Below are positions 1 through 6,250 of a stretch of 6,318 bases of DNA, one piece after another. Origin of the DNA: Treponema sp. Its GTDB lineage: Bacteria; Spirochaetota; Spirochaetia; Treponematales; Breznakiellaceae. The translations under genes and the position numbers were made by a program. How positions within the stretch are numbered: position 1 is the stretch's first letter; each line of letters starts with the position of its first letter. Under the pieces are notes generated by a model that worked only from the letters and a program-made list of their open reading frames with translations, ran no database searches and had not been told where the DNA came from. The stretch lies in NCBI GenBank assembly GCA_031278025.1, contig JAITLF010000176.1, positions 1-6,318 on the forward strand, in the 5' to 3' direction.

Positions 1-1
1 T

Positions 2-23
2 ATATGATAAACATACATCATAT
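2..23 (+). promoter_or_regulatory. AT-rich inverted repeat with possible -10 box
   Basis: The arms ATATGAT (2-8) and ATCATAT (17-23) are exact reverse complements separated by 8 bases, ending 8 bases before the AGGAGG ribosome site of the first gene. TATGAT (3-8) matches five of six positions of the bacterial -10 consensus; a -35 box would lie outside the window and cannot be checked. If TATGAT is the -10, transcription would start near base 14-16 and the repeat would overlap the promoter, as an operator for a repressor would. It lacks the central CG typical of LacI-family operators, so I do not assign a regulator. In AT-rich DNA a repeat of this size can arise by chance. Confidence 0.35.
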
Positions 24-41
24 TATTATCAGGAGGAACAG

Positions 42-1307
42 ATGAATAAAAAAACGGTACGATTTGTTTTCGGGGTGGCACTGGTCATAGGCATGAGTCT
101 GCTCGCTGGATGCAGCAAAAAGCAAGCGGCGGAGGAAGACGGGCCGGTTACCATTTCGTTGTGGCATTATTTCGTGTCCGATCAGGAAGCTGCCGGTCTC
201 AAGAAATTCGCCGATGACTTCAAGAAGATTCACCCGGAGGTAACGGTGGATATTACCTATGTATCCCGCGAAGAGCTGCTGAACCAGTACACGGTGGGTG
301 CCGTTTCCGGCCAGCTCCCCGACATCGGCATGGTGGATTCTCCAGATATGGCCTCGTATGTCTCTTTGGGGGTGTTCGAGGACATTACCGACGAGCTGAA
401 TGCTTGGGGACAGCTTGATAAGTTCTACCCCGGCCCTTTGAGCAGTACTAAGGATGCCAACGGCAGAATCTATGGCCTTCCCAACAACACCAACTGCCTG
501 GCATTGGCGTGTAACATGGATATGCTCAATGCGGCGGGGCTTAAGAAACCCACCACGTGGGAGGAATTGGAGGCGGCTGCCGCCAAATTGACCAATCCGG
601 CACAGCAAATCTACGGCTTTGCCATGAGTGTCGTTCCCAACGAAGAGGGAACCTTCCAGCTTATCCCGTGGATTTACGCCGCCGGCGGTTCGGTTGCGGA
701 TCTTGCCTCCCCTGAGGCAATCCGGGGTATCGAGTTTATCGCAAATCTGGCGCGGAATGGGTATATGAGTAAGGAAGTGGTCAACTGGACTCAGGGAGAC
801 GCCTTCAACGCCTTTGCCGCCGGCAAGGCCGCCATGGTCGAATCCGGCACTTGGCACGTGGCTCAAAACGTGCCGGACATCAAGGATTTTGAAGTTGAAT
901 ATACGCTTCTTCCCAAAGATAAGCAGTACGCTTCGGTTATTGGCGGCGAAAACTTCGGCATTTGTAGCGGTACCAAGTACAAGGCTCTGGCAGTGGAATT
1001 CCTCCAAATGATTTCCACAGCGGAAAGCGGCGCTTACTGGGCCGAGCTGTCCGGGAAGCTCCCCGTCCGCAGTGACTCCGCCCAGTTGCGGGACATCTGG
1101 ACCAAGGATAAGTATCTTTCTGTGTTTACCGAGGGAATGCAGTACGCCGTGGCGCGGGGGCCCCATCCTGAATGGCCCAGCATTTCCAAGGTGATCTACA
1201 CCTCAGGTCAGGCCGCCGTTCTTGGGCAGAAGTCCGCGCAGGACTCCATGACTGAAGGTGCCGCCGCCATCGCCCCGATGCTGGCAAAAACGCCGGTTTC
1301 CCGTTAA
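42..1307 (+). CDS. Sugar ABC transporter substrate-binding lipoprotein (CUT1 type, extracellular solute-binding family 1)
   Basis: This 421-residue protein should capture an oligosaccharide outside the membrane and hand it to the two permeases encoded next. It opens with a lipoprotein signal: lysines at 3-4, a hydrophobic stretch at about 8-22, and the lipobox L21-A22-G23-C24, so Cys24 would be lipidated and the mature protein anchored to the cytoplasmic membrane. The mature part has hallmarks of the MalE/UgpB-like family: TISLWHYF near 37-44, GQLPDIGMVD near 90-99, GRIYGLP at 141-147, a KPTTWEEL segment at 169-176 and GKAAM at 261-265. The length is usual for the family. The start is fixed by AGGAGG at 31-36, five bases before the ATG. 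Being first in the operon and followed by a stable stem-loop fits the usual excess of binding protein over permease. The substrate cannot be read from sequence; the adjacent hydrolase suggests an alpha-xylose- or alpha-glucose-containing oligosaccharide. The family call is firm, the ligand is inference. Confidence 0.93.
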   Translation: MNKKTVRFVFGVALVIGMSLLAGCSKKQAAEEDGPVTISLWHYFVSDQEAAGLKKFADDFKKIHPEVTVDITYVSREELLNQYTVGAVSGQLPDIGMVDSPDMASYVSLGVFEDITDELNAWGQLDKFYPGPLSSTKDANGRIYGLPNNTNCLALACNMDMLNAAGLKKPTTWEELEAAAAKLTNPAQQIYGFAMSVVPNEEGTFQLIPWIYAAGGSVADLASPEAIRGIEFIANLARNGYMSKEVVNWTQGDAFNAFAAGKAAMVESGTWHVAQNVPDIKDFEVEYTLLPKDKQYASVIGGENFGICSGTKYKALAVEFLQMISTAESGAYWAELSGKLPVRSDSAQLRDIWTKDKYLSVFTEGMQYAVARGPHPEWPSISKVIYTSGQAAVLGQKSAQDSMTEGAAAIAPMLAKTPVSR

Positions 1308-1316
1308 CGGGAGAGG
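1297..1316 (+). promoter_or_regulatory. Stem-loop spanning a stop codon and the next ribosome-binding site
   Basis: TCCCGTTAACGGGA (1299-1312) is a perfect 14-base palindrome. As RNA it folds into a stem with a UUAA loop (1304-1307), and one U-A pair plus one G-U pair (1297/1314, 1298/1313) extend it to seven base pairs. The loop contains the UAA stop of the binding-protein gene (1305-1307). The 3' arm contains most of GGGAGAGG (1309-1316), the ribosome site that places the permease start at 1324 with a 7-base spacer. Folding would partly hide that site and protect the upstream message from 3' decay. The pairing is seen directly; the effect on expression is inference by analogy with the stem-loops between malE and malF in enteric bacteria. 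No U-tract follows, so it is not an intrinsic terminator. Confidence 0.55.
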
Positions 1317-1323
1317 CAATCCC

Positions 1324-2214
1324 ATGAGGGTGAGTTTATCAGTAAAAAGAAACGTTGAAGGTTATGCCTTCATATTTCCCGGTATGGTTTACATCCTCGC
1401 CCTCTTGGGATACCCGCTGGTATACAACTTCATTCTGGGCTTCCGGAATGTGGATGTGAGAACCTTCAAAAGCGGTTCCGACGTGTTTGTGGGATTTTCA
1501 AATTATCTCTCTCTTTTCAAGGATCCGGTATTCCGGCTGGTGTTCAAAAACACCATTGTTTTTACTCTTGTTTGCATTGTCATACAGTTTAGTGTAGGGT
1601 TTCTCTTGGCCCTTTTCTTTTCCAAAAAATTTACCTTTGCAGGGCCGATTCGGGGGCTCATCCTCATCGCCTACATGATGCCCATGTCGGTTACCGCGCT
1701 GGTCGGCAAAAGTATGTTTGGGCAGATCGGGGTGGTCAACGATCTCCTTTTCAAACTGGGCCTCGTCCGAGACCTTCCCATGTGGCTTGCCAACGGGACA
1801 ACGGCTATGGCGGCGGTCATTGCCATGAACTGCTGGGTGGGGATTCCCTTCAATATGCTTCTCCTCACGTCGGGACTCACCAATGTTCCCGAAGAAATCT
1901 ATGAGAGTGCCGCTATGGACGGGGCATCCGCCTGGGTGCGGTTCTGGAAAATCACCATTCCCTGCATTCGCTCGTCGATTCTCGCGGTGTTGATGCTGGG
2001 CTTCATATACACGTTCAAGGCCTTCGATCTGATGTTCATCATGACATCGGGAGGCCCCCTTAACGCTACCGATGTGCTGGGCACCTATTCTTATCGGCTA
2101 TCCTTTACCGAATTCAAATTTTCTATGGGTTCGGCATCGGCTATCGTCTTGTTTTTCTGCCTTTTCATCATCGGACTCTTTTATCTGCGCATGAGCGTTA
2201 CGGAGGAACAGTGA
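1324..2214 (+). CDS. Sugar ABC transporter permease, MalF/LacF-like (CUT1)
   Basis: This 296-residue integral membrane protein is one half of the translocation channel. About six hydrophobic segments are visible, near 14-38, 76-100, 110-130, 158-183, 216-240 and 266-288. The cytoplasmic EAA loop, which docks the ATPase, lies at about 190-213 in the form EEIYESAAMDG (190-200) followed by KITIP (209-213), with the conserved Gly at 200. I chose the ATG at 1324 over an upstream in-frame ATG at 1258. The 1324 start has GGGAGAGG seven bases upstream and gives the usual short N-terminus running into the first membrane segment. The 1258 start would add a proline/arginine-rich leader that lies within the preceding gene. 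The stop overlaps the next start as TGATG. No ATPase gene is present; CUT1 systems of this kind commonly share one MsmX/UgpC-type ATPase encoded elsewhere. Confidence 0.93.
   Translation: MRVSLSVKRNVEGYAFIFPGMVYILALLGYPLVYNFILGFRNVDVRTFKSGSDVFVGFSNYLSLFKDPVFRLVFKNTIVFTLVCIVIQFSVGFLLALFFSKKFTFAGPIRGLILIAYMMPMSVTALVGKSMFGQIGVVNDLLFKLGLVRDLPMWLANGTTAMAAVIAMNCWVGIPFNMLLLTSGLTNVPEEIYESAAMDGASAWVRFWKITIPCIRSSILAVLMLGFIYTFKAFDLMFIMTSGGPLNATDVLGTYSYRLSFTEFKFSMGSASAIVLFFCLFIIGLFYLRMSVTEEQ
2202..2206 (+). promoter_or_regulatory. Ribosome-binding site deciding the start of the second permease
   Basis: GGAGG at 2202-2206 lies 7 bases before the ATG at 2214 and only 4 before an in-frame GTG at 2211. The normal spacing and the TGATG stop-start overlap favour ATG 2214. 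The ten bases GGAGGAACAG (2202-2211) are identical to those in front of the first gene (32-41). Confidence 0.7.
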
Positions 2215-3062
2215 TGATTGCATTTTTTTTTGGAACCAGAGCCCGAAGAAGGAATACCCTGCTGTGTCTCGTGTCCCTCCTCGTGGTGGTGGTATTTCTC
2301 TTTCCCCTCTACTGGCTCCTGTGTATGTCTTTCAAAACCGACACGGAATCCTTCGGGAAGATCGTTACCTATTTTCCCCACGAGTTTACCATTGACCCGT
2401 GGCAGCGAAACCTGGGGGACAAGGATTTTCTCATATCCCTGAAAAACAGCTTTGTTATCGCGCTCTGTTCTATGGCGATCTCTTTGGCTCTGGGGATACC
2501 CACCGCCTATGGCATGGGCCGATACCGTTTGCCGGGCAGCAAGGGCTTCCTCCTCACCTTTCTCGTTACCCAGATGCTTCCGGCATCCCTGATGCTTACA
2601 CCCATGTACCTGATATTCTCGCGGCTCAACATCCTCAACACCTATTTTTCCCCCGCTATGGCCATCGCGTCAGGTTCCATTCCCTTCATCGTGGTAACTC
2701 TCAGACCTTATTTTCGGAGCATCCCGGCCTCGCTGGATGATGCTGCCCGGATCGACGGCTGTGGGGTTTTTCGTTCCTTCATCCAAATCATGATCCCCGC
2801 CATCAAAGTGGGCATCATCACCGTGGCGGCTATCTCCTATCTGGGAGGCTGGAACGATCTGGCCTACTCTATGACTTTCAACGTCAAGTCGGAAATGCGG
2901 CCCCTCACTGCCAACATCTACAAGTTTACCAACAAATACGGCACCAAGTGGAACTGCATCATGGCCTACGGCTGTATCCTCGTGATCCCCGTGTTGATCA
3001 CTTTTGTGTTTTTGCAGAAATACATCGTTTCAGGCATGACTGCGGGATCCGTAAAAGAATGA
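2214..3062 (+). CDS. Sugar ABC transporter permease, MalG/AraQ-like (CUT1)
   Basis: This 282-residue membrane protein is the partner channel subunit. It starts with a basic cytoplasmic segment (RARRR at 9-13), then a first membrane span near 15-38 ending in the family's typical LLCMSFKT. Further spans lie near 76-100, 111-134, 145-165, 197-212 and 250-270. The EAA loop is ASLDDAARIDG at 172-182, followed by QIMIP at 191-195. The C-terminus, QKYIVSGMTAGSVKE at 268-282, is the classic ending of the MalG branch and shows the gene is complete. The start overlaps the previous stop by one base, implying translational coupling. Codons 4-6 are a run of nine T (2223-2231), a site where slippage would knock the gene out of frame; no frameshift is present here. 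Family assignment is firm; the sugar carried is not determined. Confidence 0.93.
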   Translation: MIAFFFGTRARRRNTLLCLVSLLVVVVFLFPLYWLLCMSFKTDTESFGKIVTYFPHEFTIDPWQRNLGDKDFLISLKNSFVIALCSMAISLALGIPTAYGMGRYRLPGSKGFLLTFLVTQMLPASLMLTPMYLIFSRLNILNTYFSPAMAIASGSIPFIVVTLRPYFRSIPASLDDAARIDGCGVFRSFIQIMIPAIKVGIITVAAISYLGGWNDLAYSMTFNVKSEMRPLTANIYKFTNKYGTKWNCIMAYGCILVIPVLITFVFLQKYIVSGMTAGSVKE

Positions 3063-3733
3063 AAGCGGTCAAAGCAAAAAAACGGCTGTTTGAGGGAGGT
3101 CTGCATATCTGGATGGAAAAACTCTTTGACATCGTATCCCTGAACCTCCTTTGGCTCCTCTGTTCTTTTCCTCTGATTACTATCGGAGCCTCCTCCACCG
3201 CCTTTTACTACGCGATGGCCAAAGTGATCCGGGGAGAGCGGGGTCATCTTTTTGGCGAATTTTGGCGTTCTTTCAAATTGAACCTTGTGAAGGCCACCCT
3301 TGTCTGGATTTCTTTTGCCGTCTTGATATTCCTGCTGCTGGTCAACCGTAACATCAGCGCCAACATCGGGGGCTATCCCGGCCTTTTTCTCCTCTGTCTC
3401 TACACCCTTATTGCGGTACTCTTCCTGGGTGTGCTGATATATGTCTTTCCGGTACTCTCCCGTTTTTACATGACGATTCCCCAGGTGGTAAAACTTTCCG
3501 TGTATATGTGCTTCCGTTACCTTCCCTATACTGTGGGGCTTTTGGCAATATGCGCCGGGGCGGCGACAGCGGTCTATTTTGTACCGCTCCTCATCTTCTG
3601 TGTACCCGCCGGGGCTCTTTTCTGCCTTTCCCAGGTAATGGAACCCCTCTTGGTCCGTCATACGCCCGAGGAAGCGGACGGGGAAGATAAGTGGTATTTA
3701 AGCCTCGCCCAAAAAACAGGAACAAACAAATGA
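3059..3733 (+). CDS. DUF624 / YesL-family integral membrane protein
   Basis: This 224-residue membrane protein resembles YesL of Bacillus, which has no settled biochemical function. The family signature is clear in the first third: a short basic N-terminus, NLLWLLCSFPLITIGAS at 29-45, then a segment around FWRSFKLN (68-75). Hydrophobic segments lie near 22-43, 78-95, 108-131 and 155-192, with a polar C-terminal tail from about 200. I start it at ATG 3059, which overlaps the permease stop as ATGA. An in-frame ATG at 2948 would add 37 residues wholly inside the permease gene and without family character. The ribosome site is weak (GGGA at 3044-3047), so translation probably depends on coupling to the permease. 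Genes of this family often sit beside sugar ABC transporters and glycoside hydrolases, as in the yes region of Bacillus, which suggests an accessory role in uptake or its regulation. That role is inference only. Confidence 0.87.
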   Translation: MKAVKAKKRLFEGGLHIWMEKLFDIVSLNLLWLLCSFPLITIGASSTAFYYAMAKVIRGERGHLFGEFWRSFKLNLVKATLVWISFAVLIFLLLVNRNISANIGGYPGLFLLCLYTLIAVLFLGVLIYVFPVLSRFYMTIPQVVKLSVYMCFRYLPYTVGLLAICAGAATAVYFVPLLIFCVPAGALFCLSQVMEPLLVRHTPEEADGEDKWYLSLAQKTGTNK

Positions 3734-3749
3734 ATCCGCACAGCCGGAT
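3734..3749 (+). other. Small intercistronic stem-loop before the hydrolase gene
   Basis: ATCCG (3734-3738) and CGGAT (3745-3749) form a five-base-pair stem with a six-base loop, directly after the TGA of the YesL-like gene. The hydrolase ribosome site AAGGAG follows at 3755-3760. There is no U-rich tail, so it is not an intrinsic terminator. It may be a processing or stability element, or chance. Confidence 0.3.
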
Positions 3750-3766
3750 AGAATAAGGAGAAGGAT

Positions 3767-5839
3767 ATGTCATTTTTTAGCAAATTTTCCCAAGAAGGGA
3801 ATCGTCTTGTGTACCGCTACGATGCGGAAAGACTCTGGATAGAAAGCTGGGGCGAAAACAGCCTCCGCGTTCGTTCCACCAAGCTGGCCCAGATGCCCGA
3901 AAGTCGTCCGATGCCCGGCACCGCAGATCAGACAGGCGGGCTTGACGGGGGAAATACCGATGACTGGGCTCTGCTTCCCCAGAAGCCCTGTCCAGTCGAG
4001 ATAAGCATTGGCTCAGGCGGCGCGTCTCTACGGAACGGCAAGATAGAGGCCCGTATATCGAAAATCGGCCAGATACAGGTATTCAATGCCCGTGGGGAAC
4101 TGCTCCTCAACGAGTACCTCCGCAGCCGCATGGATATAAAAGACCGAACCTACAGCTCTCTGGAACTGGAGGCTCGTGAATTCCAGCCCGTCATCGGCGG
4201 GGATTACCGCATCACCGTCCGTTTTGAATCGGTCTCGCCCGATGAAAGGATATACGGCATGGGCCAGTATCAGCAACCGTACCTCAACCTCAAGGGAACA
4301 GATCTGGAACTTGCCCACCGCAACTCCCAGTCCAGCGTTCCCTTCATGATTTCTTCTCTGGGCTACGGCTTCCTCTGGAACAACCCTGCTGTGGGTCGGG
4401 TCTGCTTCGGGAAAAACATCACCACATGGGAGGCGCAGTCATCGAAGAAGATCGACTATTGGATCACCGCCGGGGACAGCCCCGCCGAAATAGAGGAAGC
4501 CTACGCGAAGGCTGCGGGGACGGTTCCGATGATGCCGGGTTACGCCACAGGTTTTTGGCAGTGTAAGCTCCGCTATCAAACTCAGGAAGAACTTCTCGGT
4601 GTGGCCAGGGAGTATAAGAAGCGGGGGCTCCCCCTCTCGGTGATCGTCGTTGACTTCTTCCATTGGCCCTACCAAGGGGAATGGAAATTTGATCCTGTCT
4701 ACTGGCCGGACCCGGATGCTATGATCGCCGAGTTAAAAAAGATGGGCGTAGAGCTTATGGTTTCTATATGGCCCACAGTAGACCGGCGGAGCGAAAACTG
4801 GCAGGAGATGCTAGATCGGGGCCTCCTCATCCGCACGGAACGGGGCTTCCGTATCGCTATGGATTTCCAGGGGAACACCGTCCACTACGATGCGACTAAC
4901 CCCGAAGCCCGTTCCTATGTTTGGGAAAAGGCGAAAAGGAACTACTACGACAAAGGAATCAGAATCTTCTGGCTTGACGAGGCGGAGCCGGAATACACGG
5001 TCTACGACTTTGACAACTATCGGTACCATTTGGGGCCGAATATTCAGATAGGCAACGTATACCCGCTTATGTACGCAAAAACCTTCTTTGACGGTATGAA
5101 AGCGGCGGGACAAGACCATATCATCAACCTCCTTCGTTGCGCTTGGGCAGGAAGCCAGCGTTACGGGGCCTTGGTCTGGTCCGGAGATATTCATTCCACC
5201 TTTGAGAGTTTGCGAAATCAGCTTGTTGCGGGGCTCAACATGGGTATTGCGGGGATCCCTTGGTGGACCACCGACATCGGCGGCTTTTTCGGCGGCGACG
5301 TGACGGATCCGCATTTTCATGAACTTTTTATCCGCTGGTTCCAGTGGGGCTGTTTCTGTCCGGTGATGCGGCTTCACGGCTACCGGGATCCCATAAAGCC
5401 CCAGTATGGCACTACGGGAGGCGCAACCTGCCGTTCCGGTTCCGACAATGAGGTCTGGTCATATACGGAGAATGTCTACGAAATCTGCAAGACCTATCTA
5501 TTCCTCCGGGAAAACCTGCGCCCCTACATAACAGAGCAAATGCGGGCCGCCCATGAACGGGGCGCGCCGGTGATGCGCCCCCTGTTCTACGATTTTCCTG
5601 GGGACAAAAGGGCATGGGAGACAGAAGACGAATTTCTGTTCGGGCCGAACTACCTAGTGGCACCAATCCTGTACGAAGGGGCGCGAGAACGGGAAGTCTA
5701 CCTTCCTGCGGGGCAGACTTGGACCGATGCTTGGACCGGTGAACGTTTTGAGGGTGGCGGGGTCATCAGGGTGGACGCGCCACTGGAGGAGATCCCTGTT
5801 TTCAGCCGGGACGGCGCACTCCTGCCGCGGAAGCAATAG
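3767..5839 (+). CDS. Glycoside hydrolase family 31, probable cytoplasmic alpha-xylosidase (alpha-glucosidase possible)
   Basis: This 690-residue enzyme should release a non-reducing-end alpha-linked sugar by a retaining mechanism. There is no signal peptide, so it acts in the cytoplasm on imported oligosaccharide. Residues about 1-240 form the N-terminal beta-sandwich, including IYGMGQY at 162-168. The catalytic barrel runs from about 254 to 570, and C-terminal beta-domains follow, marked by MRPLFYDFPGD (603-613) and EFLFGPNYLVAPI from 622. The nucleophile is predicted as Asp404 in WLDEAEPE (402-409) and the acid/base as Asp474 in WSGDIHSTFESLR from 471; the 70-residue spacing suits the family. 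Asp296 in VVDFFHW (294-300) and His537 in MRLHG (534-538) fit conserved active-site positions. The D-x-x-E-P-E pattern after the nucleophile, rather than the DMNE of classical alpha-glucosidases, points to the alpha-xylosidase-like branch. Exact specificity is not proven. The start has AAGGAG (3755-3760) six bases upstream. It lies 33 bases after the YesL-like gene and is the last gene of the operon. Confidence 0.92.
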   Translation: MSFFSKFSQEGNRLVYRYDAERLWIESWGENSLRVRSTKLAQMPESRPMPGTADQTGGLDGGNTDDWALLPQKPCPVEISIGSGGASLRNGKIEARISKIGQIQVFNARGELLLNEYLRSRMDIKDRTYSSLELEAREFQPVIGGDYRITVRFESVSPDERIYGMGQYQQPYLNLKGTDLELAHRNSQSSVPFMISSLGYGFLWNNPAVGRVCFGKNITTWEAQSSKKIDYWITAGDSPAEIEEAYAKAAGTVPMMPGYATGFWQCKLRYQTQEELLGVAREYKKRGLPLSVIVVDFFHWPYQGEWKFDPVYWPDPDAMIAELKKMGVELMVSIWPTVDRRSENWQEMLDRGLLIRTERGFRIAMDFQGNTVHYDATNPEARSYVWEKAKRNYYDKGIRIFWLDEAEPEYTVYDFDNYRYHLGPNIQIGNVYPLMYAKTFFDGMKAAGQDHIINLLRCAWAGSQRYGALVWSGDIHSTFESLRNQLVAGLNMGIAGIPWWTTDIGGFFGGDVTDPHFHELFIRWFQWGCFCPVMRLHGYRDPIKPQYGTTGGATCRSGSDNEVWSYTENVYEICKTYLFLRENLRPYITEQMRAAHERGAPVMRPLFYDFPGDKRAWETEDEFLFGPNYLVAPILYEGAREREVYLPAGQTWTDAWTGERFEGGGVIRVDAPLEEIPVFSRDGALLPRKQ

Positions 5840-6012
5840 GGTACGGCATGACGGGAAAGGGCGGCGGCCCCTCTGGGGGGACTAAAAGGGGTTTGCTCAG
5901 TCCGCGTTGGTACTGTTAGCGTGGGTGAGCCGGTTCATGGCGGTGAGGCGTGTTGATGGAACGAGGCTGTCCCCCTGAGTGTCTGGTTATGGCGTTTTGG
6001 GGCGGCAGAGCG

Positions 6013-6040
6013 TTTCTCTTTGTAAAGCGCCAATATGCCG
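6013..6040 (+). repeat. Imperfect intergenic repeat, copy 1
   Basis: This stretch shares the ordered blocks TTTCT, TTGT, AAAGCG and ATATGCCG with 6245-6272, with one- to two-base differences between blocks. It leads directly into the G-runs and the hairpin row. It may be the edge of a dispersed intergenic element. Confidence 0.45.
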
Positions 6041-6083
6041 GGGGCGGGGTATCCTTGGGGATACCTTGTGGGGGGTGGAACCA

Positions 6084-6097
6084 CCCGCCGAGGGGGG
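6084..6097 (+). repeat. CCCGCYGAGGGGGG module, copy 1
   Basis: CCCGCCGAGGGGGG, overlapping the 3' arm of the second hairpin. It matches 13 of 14 bases of the copy at 6131-6144, 47 bases downstream. Confidence 0.5.
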
Positions 6098-6130
6098 AGA
6101 ATGGAAAAGGGGGCGTTGCGGGGGCGGGCC

Positions 6131-6144
6131 CCCGCTGAGGGGGG
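6131..6144 (+). repeat. CCCGCYGAGGGGGG module, copy 2
   Basis: CCCGCTGAGGGGGG, overlapping the 3' arm of the third hairpin in the same relative position as copy 1. The shared arrangement suggests that hairpin plus G-run is the repeated unit. Confidence 0.5.
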
Positions 6145-6203
6145 TGCCGGAAGACGGCGTTTCGGGCGTTATGGACACAAGTCCGGTACGATGGCTGGAG
6201 GCT

Positions 6204-6250
6204 GGGGGGAGGCGCGCAAACATTGTTTGCCTTCCCCCTCTTTATATTTC
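6204..6250 (+). terminator. Probable intrinsic (Rho-independent) terminator, plus strand
   Basis: The inner stem GCAAAC-ATT-GTTTGC (6216-6230) has six pairs. Beyond a 3-base bulge (6213-6215), an outer stem pairs 6204-6212 with 6231-6239, including five consecutive G-C pairs, one A-U and two G-U. The U-rich run TCTTTATATTTC (6239-6250) follows. This is the best terminator shape in the window and works only in the plus direction, since the other side lacks a T-run. It lies about 365 bases after the hydrolase stop, so the operon message would have a long structured tail, or it ends a separate transcript from this region. The bulge and broken U-tract lower confidence. Confidence 0.6.

Larger units (their letters stand above)
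6048..6184 (+). repeat. Row of small hairpins, most with four-base loops
   Basis: Consecutive perfect stems are: GGTATCC-TTGG-GGATACC (6048-6065, 7 pairs); GGGTG-GAAC-CACCC (6073-6086, with the G/C bases next to the loop giving a 6-base-arm palindrome); GCGGGGG-CGGG-CCCCCGC (6118-6135, 7 pairs); GCCG-GAAGA-CGGC (6146-6158, 4 pairs); and GGAC-ACAA-GTCC (6173-6184, 4 pairs). The module CCCGCYGAGGGGGG follows or overlaps the 3' arm of the second and third hairpins. The short four-pair stems could be chance; the seven-pair ones are less likely to be. The row could be extragenic palindromic repeats or part of a structured RNA. No known RNA family is recognised. Confidence 0.5.

Noticed and set aside
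18..1166. Long open frame on the minus strand (382 codons) opposite the binding-protein gene
   Set aside because: It mirrors the codon structure of a clear lipoprotein gene, has no recognisable domain, and its start has no convincing ribosome site. It is a shadow frame.
1258..1323. Upstream in-frame start for the first permease
   Set aside because: It lies inside the preceding gene, encodes a Pro/Arg-rich leader unlike the family, and lacks the good ribosome site that precedes ATG 1324.
2966..3661. Minus-strand open frame of 231 codons opposite the YesL-like gene
   Set aside because: Polar, low-order composition that is the antisense of a membrane protein; the plus-strand frame has the family signature.
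4811..5377. Minus-strand open frame of 188 codons opposite the hydrolase catalytic region
   Set aside because: The plus-strand frame carries all catalytic motifs; the antisense frame shows no domain.
5859..5900. Intrinsic terminator directly after the hydrolase gene
   Set aside because: Short G/C hairpins exist (5859-5870 or 5868-5878), but they are followed by GGACTAAAAGGGG rather than a U-tract.
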